Positions 1 to 8,807 of a DNA stretch of 64,000 nucleotides are shown one piece after another. The DNA comes from Staphylococcus felis (GTDB taxonomy: Bacteria; Bacillota; Bacilli; Staphylococcales; Staphylococcaceae): NCBI RefSeq assembly GCF_003012915.1, contig NZ_CP027770.1, positions 2,415,424 to 2,479,423 on the forward strand, written 5' to 3'. Under the pieces are notes generated by a model. That model saw only the letters and a list, made by a program, of their open reading frames with translations, did no database searches and was not told where the DNA came from. A program made the translations under genes and the position numbers. Positions within the stretch are counted from its first letter, which is position 1. Each line of letters begins with the position of its first letter.

Positions 1-795
1 CCTGAAACGCAATATGCGTTAGATTATTTCAAAGTCGAAAAACCTGAGCTATTAACAGATGATTTATCAAACCAAACCGTAATTCTAGTCGATCATAACG
101 AATTCCAACAAAGTGCTGATACTATTGAAAATGCAACAATTAAACATGTTATCGATCACCACCGTATCGCTAACTTTGAAACAGCTGGGCCACTCTATTA
201 TCGTTCTGAACCAGTTGGTTGTACAGCTACTATTTTATTTAAAATGTACAATGAACGTAATTACGAAATCAAAAAGCATATTGCCGGTTTAATGTTGTCT
301 GCAATTATTTCAGACAGTCTTTTATTCAAATCCCCAACATGTACTGAACAAGATGTTAAAGCGGCTAAAGCTTTAGCTGAAATTGCGGGTGTTGACGTAG
401 AAGAGTATGGTCTAGCAATGCTAAAAGCAGGCGCTTCAACAACTAACAAATCAGAAAAACAACTATTAGAAACTGACGCTAAATCATTTAATATGGGTGA
501 GCATACAGTTCGAATCGCACAAGTTAACACAGTGGACATCGATGAAGTTATTGCTCGTCAAGACGCATTAGAAAATGAAATGAACAAAGCAATCGCAGAA
601 GAAGGTTATGACACATTTGTCCTTGTCATTACTGACATTTTAAACAGTGATTCTAAAATCTTAGTCGCTGGTTCAGATAAAGATAAAATCGGGCAAGCTT
701 TTAATACAACATTAGAAAACAACACTGCTTTCTTACCAAATGTCGTTTCACGTAAAAAGCAAATCGTTCCACCAATCACTGAAGTCCTTTCATAA
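1..795 (+). CDS. ppaC: Manganese-dependent inorganic pyrophosphatase, 5' end outside window
   Basis: Hydrolyses pyrophosphate to two phosphates in the cytosol, pulling biosynthetic reactions forward. The frame is open from base 1, so only the last 264 residues are present; the family is about 310 aa. The DHH-family metal motifs are visible: VDHNE near residue 30 and VIDHHR near residue 50, which coordinate Mn2+. The DHHA2 C-terminal domain follows, with the conserved SRKKQIVPP segment close to the C terminus. An internal ATG at 244 opens a shorter frame but is not the start. The gene is followed after 34 bases by a small acetyltransferase gene and probably shares its terminator. Confidence 0.95.
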   Translation, partial: PETQYALDYFKVEKPELLTDDLSNQTVILVDHNEFQQSADTIENATIKHVIDHHRIANFETAGPLYYRSEPVGCTATILFKMYNERNYEIKKHIAGLMLSAIISDSLLFKSPTCTEQDVKAAKALAEIAGVDVEEYGLAMLKAGASTTNKSEKQLLETDAKSFNMGEHTVRIAQVNTVDIDEVIARQDALENEMNKAIAEEGYDTFVLVITDILNSDSKILVAGSDKDKIGQAFNTTLENNTAFLPNVVSRKKQIVPPITEVLS

Positions 796-829
796 TTCAA
801 AACCCTTAAATTTAAAGGAAGTGATAATC

Positions 830-1111
830 ATGACACGTAACATTCATGAAGGTTCAAATCATTTTTATATTGGAGATAATGCAAATCAGCCAATTGCAGA
901 AATCACTTTTACGTACCGCGATGTGAATACGATAGATGTTAATCACACGTTTGTAGACCCCTCTTTAAGAGGTGAAGGCATCGCGAAACAGTTATTTGAT
1001 AAAGTTATAGAAAAAGCACAAAACGAAAATTTAAAAATTATCCCTACTTGTTCGTATGTTTATAAACAATTTGAAAAAAATCCAGAATTAGCATCGTTAA
1101 GAGCTAAGTAG
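830..1111 (+). CDS. Small GNAT-like N-acetyltransferase (YjdJ type)
   Basis: A 93-residue single-domain protein resembling the short GNAT family with an acetyl-CoA-binding P-loop. The segment VDPSLRGEGIAKQLFDKVIE (about residues 42-61) contains the R-G-x-G-[IL]-A signature of motif A, followed by a C-terminal IPTCSYVYKQFEKNPE segment typical of the YjdJ-like subgroup. The start was set at the ATG preceded by AAAGGAAGTG; an in-frame upstream ATG at 740 lies inside ppaC and is unlikely. Substrate unknown. It sits 34 bases behind ppaC and both are probably cotranscribed up to the hairpin at 1186. Confidence 0.85.
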   Translation: MTRNIHEGSNHFYIGDNANQPIAEITFTYRDVNTIDVNHTFVDPSLRGEGIAKQLFDKVIEKAQNENLKIIPTCSYVYKQFEKNPELASLRAK

Positions 1112-1185
1112 AACGGACTTTAATCTATAAGTAGGATACCTTTTCATAATGTGAATTGATGTTTTTACCCTGTCAGTTCATATTT

Positions 1186-1240
1186 GAGCGAGACTGATTG
1201 ATTCAAGCTAGTTATTTTTGGACAATCGTCTCGCTTTTCA
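1186..1240 (+). terminator. Rho-independent terminator after ppaC-acetyltransferase
   Basis: The arms AGCGAGACTGATTG (1187-1200) and CAATCGTCTCGCT (1223-1235) pair almost perfectly and are followed by TTTT. It ends only about 25 bases before the next start codon, so the aldehyde dehydrogenase gene must have its promoter inside or before the hairpin, or depend on readthrough. Confidence 0.75.
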
Positions 1241-1264
1241 TTAATGATAGAAAGGAAATCCAGA

Positions 1265-2644
1265 ATGAACGAATACCAAACATTGTTTAATCAATCTCAA
1301 ACATACTTCAAATCTCAAGAAACGAAATCAATCAAATTTCGTAAAAAGCAACTAAAACTACTAGCCAAAACAATCAAACAACATCAAGCTGAGTTGATAG
1401 ACGCTTTAAATCAAGATCTTGGAAAAAGTGATGTTGAAGCATATGCAACAGAAATCGGCTTTGTGCTTCACAGCATTAAACAAGCTAGACAAAAAGTATC
1501 AAAGTGGGCTAAAAAGAAAGCTGTTGATACCCCTTTTTTCTTATTTCCTGCTAAAAGCTTTATGATTAAAGAACCTTTAGGCACCGTTTTAATAGTAGGA
1601 CCCTTTAATTATCCATTTCAACTCATTTTTGAACCTTTAATTGGTGCAATTGCTGCTGGAAACACTGCCATACTTAAACCTTCTGAACTCACACCACACG
1701 TGAGTGACGTCATTGAAAAAATGATTCATAACACGTTTCCTAGCCATTATATTTCAGTAGTACAAGGTGATGCAGAAGTCTTACAATCTTTACTTGCTTT
1801 GCCATTTGATCATATTTTCTTTACAGGAAGTCAAAGAGTGGGCCAGATTGTATATGAAGCAGCGTCAAAACATCTAACTCCTGTGACTTTAGAGTTAGGC
1901 GGAAAATCTCCTACCATTATTGATAAAACTGCAAATTTAAAAGTCGCAAGTGAACGTATTTGTTTTGGAAAATTTTTAAATGCTGGGCAAACTTGCGTCG
2001 CTCCAGACTATATTTTAATTGATGAAAGTGTACGCGAAGATTTTATTAAATCTCTTCAAAATACAATTATCGAATTTTATGGGAAGAATCCTCAAATGAG
2101 CGAGGATTTAGGAAGAATTGTAAATACTAAACATTTTAAACGGTTAGAAAACCTTTTACTTAATCATAAATCTCAAATAGTACATGGTGGGCAAACTGAC
2201 CCACAAACTCGATACATCGCACCTACTATTATCGATTGTGTCAAATCTACAGACTTGATTATGCAAGATGAAATTTTTGGACCTTTATTACCTATTATGT
2301 CTTATCAACAACTAGATGAGGCCATCGATTATATTCACAGTCAACCCAAACCATTATCTTTATATTTGTTTAGCGAAGACGAAAATGTATCAAATCGTGT
2401 TATAAATGAATTGTCATTCGGTAGTGGTGCAATTAATGACACTATCCTCCAACTCGCAAACCCTCATTTGCCTTTTGGTGGTGTTGGACAGTCCGGTATA
2501 GGTCGTTATCATGGAAGATATTCGTTTGATACTTTTACACATGAGAAGCCGTATATTTTTAAAACGACAAAGCTTGAATCGGCACTCTTATTCCCACCCT
2601 ATAAAGGAAAACTTAAATATATCAAACAAATATTTAAACATTAG
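1265..2644 (+). CDS. aldH: NAD(P)-dependent aldehyde dehydrogenase
   Basis: Oxidises an aldehyde to the acid in the cytosol; the physiological substrate is not evident. 459 aa, normal for the class 3-like branch of the family that lacks part of the N-terminal extension. The catalytic motifs are intact: GxxxxG-type FTGSQRVGQ (about residue 190), the general base Glu in LELGGKSP, and the nucleophilic Cys in FLNAGQTCVAPDY. NDTILQLANPHLPFGGVGQSG near the C terminus is also typical. The start is the ATG behind AGAAAGGAAATCC; a frame extension to 1244 has no better ribosome site. The neighbours fit the usual staphylococcal order ppaC-GNAT-aldH. Confidence 0.93.
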   Translation: MNEYQTLFNQSQTYFKSQETKSIKFRKKQLKLLAKTIKQHQAELIDALNQDLGKSDVEAYATEIGFVLHSIKQARQKVSKWAKKKAVDTPFFLFPAKSFMIKEPLGTVLIVGPFNYPFQLIFEPLIGAIAAGNTAILKPSELTPHVSDVIEKMIHNTFPSHYISVVQGDAEVLQSLLALPFDHIFFTGSQRVGQIVYEAASKHLTPVTLELGGKSPTIIDKTANLKVASERICFGKFLNAGQTCVAPDYILIDESVREDFIKSLQNTIIEFYGKNPQMSEDLGRIVNTKHFKRLENLLLNHKSQIVHGGQTDPQTRYIAPTIIDCVKSTDLIMQDEIFGPLLPIMSYQQLDEAIDYIHSQPKPLSLYLFSEDENVSNRVINELSFGSGAINDTILQLANPHLPFGGVGQSGIGRYHGRYSFDTFTHEKPYIFKTTKLESALLFPPYKGKLKYIKQIFKH

Positions 2645-2662
2645 TATAAGAATCCCAAAATA

Positions 2663-2707
2663 TAGCGTAGAGATGATTCATGATTGAATCACCTCTATGC
2701 TTTTATT
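2663..2707 (+). terminator. Terminator after aldH
   Basis: The arms GCGTAGAGATGATTCA and TGAATCACCTCTATGC around TGAT are followed by TTTTATTTT. Strong hairpin ending the plus-strand transcript. Confidence 0.8.
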
Positions 2708-2724
2708 TTATCAATCATTCGTAT

Positions 2725-2925
2725 TATTTGGCTCGCATTTCCTTAGGGGATGGGTCGAGCCCCGGTCTCGATGCTCATCCTATTCCTCAGGCGTCTCGCC
2801 AACAATACGACGTGATATACATGTCATTTTACATTAAAATCCTTTAAAAAAGTCACTTTCGTATCATTGAATGAATTATCTCATTATAAGAAAACTTCGA
2901 GATATTACGTCCCAGCCTGTTCTTT
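2725..2925. repeat. Dispersed intergenic repeat, copy A
   Basis: Non-coding stretch with the segments TCCTATTCCTCAGGCGTCTCGCC and AGTCACTTTCGTATCAT that recur, with changes, at about 6960-7060, and that ends in ACGTCCCAGCCTG. The 24.3-kb palindrome carries a similar CCTCAGAAGTCTCGGC motif. It looks like a degenerate, hairpin-forming, genome-wide intergenic repeat of the kind common in staphylococci. No gene seen in it. Confidence 0.5.
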
Positions 2926-2930
2926 ATCAT

Positions 2931-3968
2931 TTATTTTATAAATTGAACGCACACGCCTTCAGGTGCAACTTGTGATTGGTCTCTTAACGTCAGTGTGCCA
3001 TTTTCGATATCACGTTCAAAAACTGACACTCTTGAATCCCCCTCTTGATGCGCAACGACTAAATATCGATCCGATTCACTAATATTGAAGTCCCGTGGAA
3101 ATTCCCCTTGTGTTGATACTATATCCACAAGTTCTAAATGACGCCCATTATCTAATACCTTAAATATGGCAATACTATCATGGCCACGATTACTTATATA
3201 TAAATATTTTTGATCTTTTGATAAATGTACAGCAGCTAACTTTGTAGGATGTAAAAAATCTTCAGGTATTGTTAAATGTCTTTCAATCGCATTGAATCGT
3301 CCATCTTCATAGGCCATTACAACTACTGTGTTGGAAAGTTCATTTACAACGTATGCATATTGACCATTTTGGTGATATTCAATATGTCTAGGACCATCGC
3401 CTGGCTCTAACGATGTACGGTGTGCAACTTCTAACCCTTTTTTACCATAATGATAAGTGACTAATAAATCTGCTCCTAAATCAACAGCGACAACGTACTT
3501 TTGTTCGGGTGTTACATCCATATAATGAACATGCGATTGTTCTTGTCTATCTACATTTGGACCATGATCATACTCATGATACACTTCTTTAATGAGCTTT
3601 TTAATCTGATGATTTTGCGCATCTAATTCGTAAATACGCGCAATACCATCTCCATATACCGCTTCAAATACGTACTGACCATCTGGCGATACTGAAACGT
3701 AACATCCAGACCCTTTAAAAGACTCTAAAGCTTCTCCAGTTTTTTCAAGAACACCTTCATCATTTATTTTAAATGTAGCTAAACCAGCACGTTCATCATT
3801 TTTGGTAATTGCAATTAACATATCCTCATACTGTGCTAGATATGTAGAAGCATTAATCTCATATCCCGTCTCTAACGTTTCGATAACGCCTTTATCTTCA
3901 TCTAAATTGAATTGATAAATCCCCTTCCCATCTTTTTTAGTATAAGAACCAATAAATCCTTTTGTCAT
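2931..3968 (-). CDS. pgl: 6-phosphogluconolactonase-like beta-propeller lactonase
   Basis: 345-residue seven-bladed beta-propeller of the lactonase (Pgl/YbhE-like) family, expected to hydrolyse 6-phosphogluconolactone in the pentose phosphate route. Recognisable elements are the N-terminal GFIGSYTKKDGKGIYQF, the central QSHVHYMDVTPEQKY, EPGDGPRHIEYHQNG and SNRGHDSIAIF segments, and the C-terminal FPRDFNISESDRYLVVAHQ. The start is the ATG ten bases behind GGAGGT; an in-frame TTG lies just before that ribosome site and is rejected. No gluconate genes are adjacent, but gntRKP lies 6 kb away. The 3' end abuts the dispersed repeat. Confidence 0.88.
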   Translation of the reverse strand: MTKGFIGSYTKKDGKGIYQFNLDEDKGVIETLETGYEINASTYLAQYEDMLIAITKNDERAGLATFKINDEGVLEKTGEALESFKGSGCYVSVSPDGQYVFEAVYGDGIARIYELDAQNHQIKKLIKEVYHEYDHGPNVDRQEQSHVHYMDVTPEQKYVVAVDLGADLLVTYHYGKKGLEVAHRTSLEPGDGPRHIEYHQNGQYAYVVNELSNTVVVMAYEDGRFNAIERHLTIPEDFLHPTKLAAVHLSKDQKYLYISNRGHDSIAIFKVLDNGRHLELVDIVSTQGEFPRDFNISESDRYLVVAHQEGDSRVSVFERDIENGTLTLRDQSQVAPEGVCVQFIK

Positions 3969-4031
3969 TATATTTAATACCTCCAACCTATTGATAAACC
4001 TATTTTAACAAATTAAAATAAATACCACATT

Positions 4032-4601
4032 CTATGAAGACTTAAGTTCAATATCACCTTGTGTCACTTGCCATTGAAATCCAATTGGTGAAATGCCTTT
4101 CATCCCTTCAAAATATTTATATCCTATTAATTGCATTAAATGATGTGAACAAAAATTACTCATACAAAATGTGTTTTCAGGTTGATATTTCGGATTTCTA
4201 TATAGGCGTTTTAATAAGCGACTAAAACTCAAAGGCTTTGAAAAAACAATCCATAAATCAGGGTCATTATCCACAAAAGCACGTTCAAACTTTTGCATAT
4301 TTTTACTGTATTCCTTCCAAACTACCATTTTTACAGTAAATGGTTCATTCCCTTTATGATTTAAGTACTGTTCAAGTTGATTTTTAAAATAGCTAGCACT
4401 CTCAATCATTAATTGATCGCTGCTTGCACCAATCATAATATGTCTTGCTTCATCATGTTTATCCATGAAATCACGAATCATCTCAATAGATAATCGATCA
4501 TTTAAATGTTGATTGTCGATTTGTTGATTCAATTGATTCAGTTGATGTGTTATGCCTGAACTAAATTGATAGGATACTAAAATATTTTCATCTAAATACA
4601 C
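4032..4601 (-). CDS. Conserved protein of unknown function
   Basis: 189 aa, no signal peptide and no membrane segment. I do not recognise a named domain. Visible features are a hydrophilic N-terminal helix region rich in Q and N, a central segment with W-K-E and D-P-D-L-W-I-V-F, and a C-terminal FCMSNFCSHHLMQLIGYKYFEG segment with two cysteines five residues apart and two histidines, a possible metal or redox site (inference). The start codon is GTG behind AAGGTGAT. It follows the small membrane-protein gene on the same strand, separated by a terminator-like hairpin. Confidence 0.7.
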   Translation of the reverse strand: MYLDENILVSYQFSSGITHQLNQLNQQIDNQHLNDRLSIEMIRDFMDKHDEARHIMIGASSDQLMIESASYFKNQLEQYLNHKGNEPFTVKMVVWKEYSKNMQKFERAFVDNDPDLWIVFSKPLSFSRLLKRLYRNPKYQPENTFCMSNFCSHHLMQLIGYKYFEGMKGISPIGFQWQVTQGDIELKSS

Positions 4602-4691
4602 GTATAATCACCTTTATTTTAGATTTTAAAGCATCACAAATGTCCATAAAAATCAAATTAATCCAACCAACTTTTAATTCATCTAAAAATT

Positions 4692-4724
4692 TAGGGTTGA
4701 GACACTGCACTTGTCTCAACCCAT
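4692..4724 (-). terminator. Terminator after small membrane-protein gene
   Basis: Perfect arms GGGTTGAGACA and TGTCTCAACCC around CTGCACT. On the minus strand it is followed by TAAATTTTT. It lies six bases behind the stop codon of the small gene to its right. Confidence 0.7.
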
Positions 4725-4729
4725 TCAAA

Positions 4730-4900
4730 TTAATTATTCGATTCAATATCAGCAACGATTTCTTTAGTTTTATTTTCAATGTCTTCAAAATCTTTTTTGA
4801 AAACATATGCTAAAACAGCAGCACCAACACCTAATAATAAGCTAACGATCAGTATGAAGCTGAATACAAATTTAAAAAATCCTTTAATAAAATTACACAT
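4730..4900 (-). CDS. Small single-span membrane protein
   Basis: 56 aa: a short basic N terminus (MCNFIKGFFK), one long hydrophobic span (about residues 10-33, rich in F, L, V, I and ending in VGAAVLAYVF), then an acidic/basic cytosolic or external tail with DFEDIENKTKEIVADIES. The chosen ATG is eight bases behind AGAGGTG; another ATG six bases upstream would sit almost on the ribosome site. Its own terminator follows. Function unknown; not annotated by length-limited gene callers. Confidence 0.65.
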   Translation of the reverse strand: MCNFIKGFFKFVFSFILIVSLLLGVGAAVLAYVFKKDFEDIENKTKEIVADIESNN

Positions 4901-5069
4901 AAACATTTCACCTCTAAAATCAATATTTCTTTATTAGTATCATATCATAGAACTAATATAGCATTAAATATATACCCTAAATAATCATTTTCTAACATGA
5001 CAACTATACAATTATTGTGTTAAGTATGATAACATTTATATTATCAAAATAACGAAAGAGGTATGTTTT

Positions 5070-5459
5070 ATGCCATACATATCTTTATTAAATTCTTGGA
5101 AAAACCATGATATCAAAACGATAGAGAACATGTTAGATGATAACGTCGTCATTTACTATTTTAATGATTTAGGCGAAGCACAACAATTAAATAAATCTAC
5201 ATTGTTATCAATGTTAAAAAAACGTATGCAACAAGTTCAAACTAACGAACGTTTGCAATGGAATTTTGAAATTATTCATAGAGCTACACTCAATGATCAA
5301 AATATGATTATATTTTACACCTACTCATATGAGAATCCTGATTATTTTAAAACTAAAAAAACACTCATTACGATGACATTTAAAAATAACGGTGTTAATG
5401 AAAATCATCAAATCAAGACTATTTATATCACACCAAATGTTAAAGATATTACAGAATAA
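5070..5459 (+). CDS. Possible NTF2/SnoaL-like small protein
   Basis: 129 aa, cytosolic. The N terminus (LLNSWKNHDIKTIENMLDDNVVIYYF) has the helix-then-strand pattern of SnoaL/NTF2-fold proteins, in which a W-x-x-H-D element is followed by L-x-x-D-x-V. The rest is alternating strands (WNFEIIHRA, MIIFYTYSY, KKTLITMTF, IKTIYITPN) as expected of the curved sheet. This is fold inference only; there are no catalytic residues I can name. The start follows GAAAGAGGTATGTTTT. A strong terminator overlaps the stop codon. Confidence 0.65.
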   Translation: MPYISLLNSWKNHDIKTIENMLDDNVVIYYFNDLGEAQQLNKSTLLSMLKKRMQQVQTNERLQWNFEIIHRATLNDQNMIIFYTYSYENPDYFKTKKTLITMTFKNNGVNENHQIKTIYITPNVKDITE

Positions 5460-5513
5460 AAGGATTGCTACGACATTTTAAGTAAAACCTTATGCCGTAG
5501 CAATCCTTTTTTC
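5457..5513 (+). terminator. Terminator after NTF2-like gene
   Basis: Arms AAAAGGATTGCTACG and CGTAGCAATCCTTTT with a 26-base loop region, followed by TTCT. It begins at the stop codon. Confidence 0.8.
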
Positions 5514-5545
5514 TGTAATGGCAATTTCTTTTAAAAACACAGCAA

Positions 5546-5605
5546 TTAGTTCATAAAGTTACGATATAACCATTGTTTTGTTTTGATAAGTGTATTAATC
5601 CACAC
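5546..5605 (-). CDS. Candidate 19-aa peptide gene
   Basis: A very short frame starting GTG-TGG-ATT, seven bases behind AAGGAGT, ending TAA. The peptide is basic and aromatic (two W, one Y, one F; K and R but no acidic residue) and could form an amphipathic helix. An alternative ATG two bases upstream in another frame gives an 18-aa peptide. Only the ribosome site supports it. Confidence 0.25.
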   Translation of the reverse strand: MWINTLIKTKQWLYRNFMN

Positions 5606-5747
5606 ATTTACCACTCCTTTATCATAAAACAACCCTACCTTAGTAGTTATTATTATAATGAGCTTTATGATTGTTTACCATTAACGAAAGGTTACAACAT
5701 CGTAACAAATTATTTTAAAGTGATGTCAGAAAGGAAGCGTTCATACA

Positions 5748-6791
5748 ATGCAATACGTTACTTCAGATATACTTACCTTTAGAGGTAACCATTATGATTA
5801 CGGCGTGACTGTCGGAAAATGGCTACAACAAACTCAAATGCTTAAAAATAGAGCACGCGAATGGAAAAAGCGTATACCTCGATTCGATATCGACATTTCT
5901 GAGACACACACCATATTTCAACAATTTGCTCCATCCATATGGGAAGAAATACGAGGGATACAAGAGGTACTAAACATCCCCACTCGTCAAGCTATTCTTA
6001 ATTTTGCGCATTACCGCTTTACTGATTTGCCAGACAGCGGATGCACTGTGTATGTAGGTGATAATTATCTCGTACGTAATTATGACTATCATCCTGCTAC
6101 TTATGATGGTCGTTATCAACTGTTCCAACCAAATGACGGAGGGTATGCACAAATTGGACCAATGTCTCGAACGACAGGGCGGATGGATGGTATGAATGAA
6201 CATGGTTTAGTGATGGCTTATAATTTTATGCATCGAAAAAAACCTGCAAATGGCTTTGTTTGTTATATGATTGGCCGTCTTGTATTAGAATTATGCAAAG
6301 ATGTTGCAGAAGCGATACAATTTTTACAAACTGTGCCTCACAGAAGTTCATTTAGCTATATTTTAAAAGATAAATCAAACAATCACGCTATTGTTGAAGT
6401 AACACCTCGAGGTACTAAGGTTCGATATGATACAACTTGTACGAATCATTTTAAACTGCTTACGCATGAAAATAGAAATTATACCCAAGAATCGAAAACA
6501 CGTTTAGAACATTTAGAATCATCACTTGCTAATAAAACACTCAATCGTTCTGACGTTTTTAAGCTTTTTAATGACCCTAGTTATCAGATTTACAGTAAAT
6601 TATTTAAAAGTTGGAGTGGTACCATCCACACATCTATGTATGATGCTCATACTCTGACAGCTTGGATAGCATTAGGTGAAAATCAAGACCCTATTCGTAT
6701 CCATTTTAAAGATTGGTTATTAGGCGCACCATTAGAACACTCACAATTTTCGGGTTATATCGATACTTCAATTAGCTTCGCATCACATTAA
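5748..6791 (+). CDS. C45-family / choloylglycine-hydrolase-like Ntn hydrolase
   Basis: 347 aa. Related to acyl-CoA:6-APA acyltransferase and linear-amide hydrolases (peptidase family C45, Ntn fold). The N-terminal GNHYDYGVTVGKWLQ motif is the usual family opening. The probable nucleophile Cys lies in DLPDSGCTVY (about residue 99), where autoproteolysis would expose it, and is followed by NYDYHP and by GRMDGMNEHGLVMAYNFM. AIVEVTPRG is the typical later strand. The start is the ATG behind AGAAAGGAAGCG. The natural substrate is unknown; penicillin acylation is not implied. It stands alone between a terminator and a repeat. Confidence 0.85.
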   Translation: MQYVTSDILTFRGNHYDYGVTVGKWLQQTQMLKNRAREWKKRIPRFDIDISETHTIFQQFAPSIWEEIRGIQEVLNIPTRQAILNFAHYRFTDLPDSGCTVYVGDNYLVRNYDYHPATYDGRYQLFQPNDGGYAQIGPMSRTTGRMDGMNEHGLVMAYNFMHRKKPANGFVCYMIGRLVLELCKDVAEAIQFLQTVPHRSSFSYILKDKSNNHAIVEVTPRGTKVRYDTTCTNHFKLLTHENRNYTQESKTRLEHLESSLANKTLNRSDVFKLFNDPSYQIYSKLFKSWSGTIHTSMYDAHTLTAWIALGENQDPIRIHFKDWLLGAPLEHSQFSGYIDTSISFASH

Positions 6792-6828
6792 TCCTTATTT
6801 TCATTGTCATATATTAACATGAAACATA

Positions 6829-7198
6829 AAGCAGGCTGGGAGATCAATCCCAAAATAAATAGCGCTAAGATGATTTTTAATCAAAGTACGTCTTAGCGAT
6901 TCTTTTTTATGATATGCCTTCACTTTTCGAGGTACAGCCTCAGCTGTCGTCTTCATCTAGTCCTATTCCCTCAGGAGCCTCGTCACCAATACGTCGCTTA
7001 TACATATAATCATTCACTATTATACTTTAATAAATAAGACACTTTCGTATCATTTAATTCATCATCATAAAACTAAATTAACGAGTACCTTATATATAAA
7101 GATCATTAAAAGAAAAATTTCGAGATTTTTCGCGAATTTATACGAAAATCTCGAAGTTTTTCGATTACTGAGATATTTATGTCTCAGCCTTTTTCATT
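6829..7198. repeat. Dispersed intergenic repeat, copy B, with nested hairpins
   Basis: This long gap has no gene. It opens with GCAGGCTGGGAGATCAATCCC, contains a terminator at 6859-6908, the CCTCAGGAGCCTCGTCACCAATACG and GACACTTTCGTATCAT motifs shared with 2725-2925, a second hairpin (TTTCGAGATTTTCGC with CGAAAATCTCGAA, about 7117-7158) and a last one (CTGAGATA/TGTCTCAG, about 7168-7190) that could terminate the minus-strand DUF4097 operon, whose stop is just beyond. Confidence 0.5.
6859..6908 (+). terminator. Terminator after C45 hydrolase gene
   Basis: Arms TAGCGCTAAGA and TCTTAGCGA separated by about 20 bases, followed by TTCTTTTTT. Confidence 0.65.
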
Positions 7199-7217
7199 CC
7201 ATTGTGATTCAAAAGTT

Positions 7218-8060
7218 CTATTCAACTTTAATGTCACCATTTGTAGTATACAATTCGATTTTATGACGTCCGTCCCCATTTTTGCCATTTTGAATGTTTT
7301 TATTTTTAATGATAGAGCGACCATTCTCAGGATTCAATTTGAGCATCATATTATGAGGTTGAGCTTTATAGTGCAATAATATATCTCCATTTTTGATTGA
7401 AGCTTTTAAGACGCACTCTGCTGGCATGTTTTTTAGGTTAATCATACCTTCAACCACTTTAAATACACTATTGTTTACTTGTGTGCTATTAATATCGATG
7501 GCGCCTTTTTCTATATTAACTTCACTATCTGTTAAAGAACTATTATTCGCTTTAACAAAGGTTTCATATCCGCTTATTTGCGTGCTTTTAAACTGACTAT
7601 CATCAATATTTATTTCACCATGCTTTTCATTCCATAATGTGGCATTAACACTATTAATATGATTCACTTCAATGTTAGATACATTCGAAGTTAACTTTAA
7701 TTCTTTGAGTTTAGTAGATGGAATTTCAATTTTTAAAGTACCATGATGATTGGCAAAAGGATTGACATCGACCATTTTTTTAGAAGTTGCAGACATTTCA
7801 GCAATTTGTAATGTCTGATCCACATTCGATATATTTAGTTTGTTTTTTCCTTTGTAGACAAGCTTAAATGTATTGCCTTTCGTCACTTTAATATCAGCTG
7901 TATCGCTATTAACAATAAGTCTATTTATTTTGTTTATATCATATTGCTTTTCAATTGTTTTGACTTTATTATTATTTTTTTCAAATCCAAACCATGTGAC
8001 CATGCCTAAAATAAAAGTAACGATAAAAAGGCTTAAACCGAACAGAAATAATTTTTTCAT
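7218..8060 (-). CDS. Membrane-anchored DUF4097-type beta-helix protein
   Basis: 280 aa. One N-terminal membrane span (residues about 4-25) anchors a long extracytoplasmic domain of repeated short strands (for example LIVNSDTADIKV, LKLTSNVSNIEV, IELYTTNGDIKV), the pattern of the DUF4097 / LiaF-like beta-strand repeat family. Such proteins are coupled to HAAS-domain partners in envelope-stress and signalling operons; the partner gene lies directly upstream and overlaps this one by four bases (ATGA), so translation is coupled. A PadR-type regulator often found with the pair is absent here. Confidence 0.8.
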   Translation of the reverse strand: MKKLFLFGLSLFIVTFILGMVTWFGFEKNNNKVKTIEKQYDINKINRLIVNSDTADIKVTKGNTFKLVYKGKNKLNISNVDQTLQIAEMSATSKKMVDVNPFANHHGTLKIEIPSTKLKELKLTSNVSNIEVNHINSVNATLWNEKHGEINIDDSQFKSTQISGYETFVKANNSSLTDSEVNIEKGAIDINSTQVNNSVFKVVEGMINLKNMPAECVLKASIKNGDILLHYKAQPHNMMLKLNPENGRSIIKNKNIQNGKNGDGRHKIELYTTNGDIKVE

Positions 8061-8620
8061 TCTTTCACTGTTCCTTTTTTAATAAAATTAATATTCCATG
8101 TTAAATAACGTATGATAGCATATCGAATGACAAGTACTATTTTAGTAATAATAACAATGAAAACAATACCCAAACCTAAAAAAGACATACTAAAAATAAA
8201 GTTACTTAAAGAAAAGTATTGTACGCCAACCCACATCGTTGATATCAATACAATAGCTGGTGCTAAAATCATACCTATCGATATAAATGCACCTGCTAAC
8301 ACAAACAAGCTGACAAAAAATAATGGAATCATAATAATGAACAACGTAATGATGCTCATACCAATTGTTGCTACTAAAGCTCTTGCAATATGCACGAAAT
8401 CAGGCTTTTTTTCTGCATTTTTAACCGCATATGCTGCATAACTTTGTTTAGCGACCTTCTTAGGACTATCAAGCATTTTAACAATTTCTTTATCTGTTTT
8501 ACCGTTTTCGCCTTCTTCATAAAAATACTGTTCATATTTAGTCATCACTTCGTCAATACGATAACTTGGCAACTTCTTAAGGCGATGTTCTAACTCATTT
8601 AAATATGTTATTTTATCCAA
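8057..8620 (-). CDS. HAAS/DUF1700 membrane protein
   Basis: 187 aa. The N terminus (DKITYLNELEHRLKKLPSYR followed by IDEVMTKYEQYFYEEGENGKTDKEIVKMLDSPKKVAKQ) is a clear HAAS domain: the YLNELEHRLKKLP and YEQYFYEEG...G-S-P-KKVA signature. Three or four membrane spans follow (about residues 77-175). Function is unknown at the molecular level; HAAS proteins are thought to be regulatory. The start codon is TTG behind GGGGGAAAG. First gene of a two-gene operon with the DUF4097 protein. Confidence 0.85.
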   Translation of the reverse strand: MDKITYLNELEHRLKKLPSYRIDEVMTKYEQYFYEEGENGKTDKEIVKMLDSPKKVAKQSYAAYAVKNAEKKPDFVHIARALVATIGMSIITLFIIMIPLFFVSLFVLAGAFISIGMILAPAIVLISTMWVGVQYFSLSNFIFSMSFLGLGIVFIVIITKIVLVIRYAIIRYLTWNINFIKKGTVKE

Positions 8621-8807
8621 TACTTTCCCCCCTTACCCCTTAAAATAACCTTTCTTAATAATATAAATTATATAGATTCTTCATAAAGATTTGAATATGA
8701 AACAACGAATTGTATTTTAATTGTTATATTCTTAATTTGTCGTAATCTTTTTAATTTTCTTCACATTGAAGAACTGTTATAATCTAAATAAAATAGGAGG
8801 GATGATT

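Noticed and set aside
4588..4806. 72-aa minus-strand frame over the hairpin at 4.7 kb
   Set aside because: Runs through the terminator and out of frame with the better-supported 56-aa membrane protein.
5573..5782. 69-aa plus-strand frame before the C45 gene
   Set aside because: Overlaps the well-supported start of the C45 gene in another frame and has no ribosome site.
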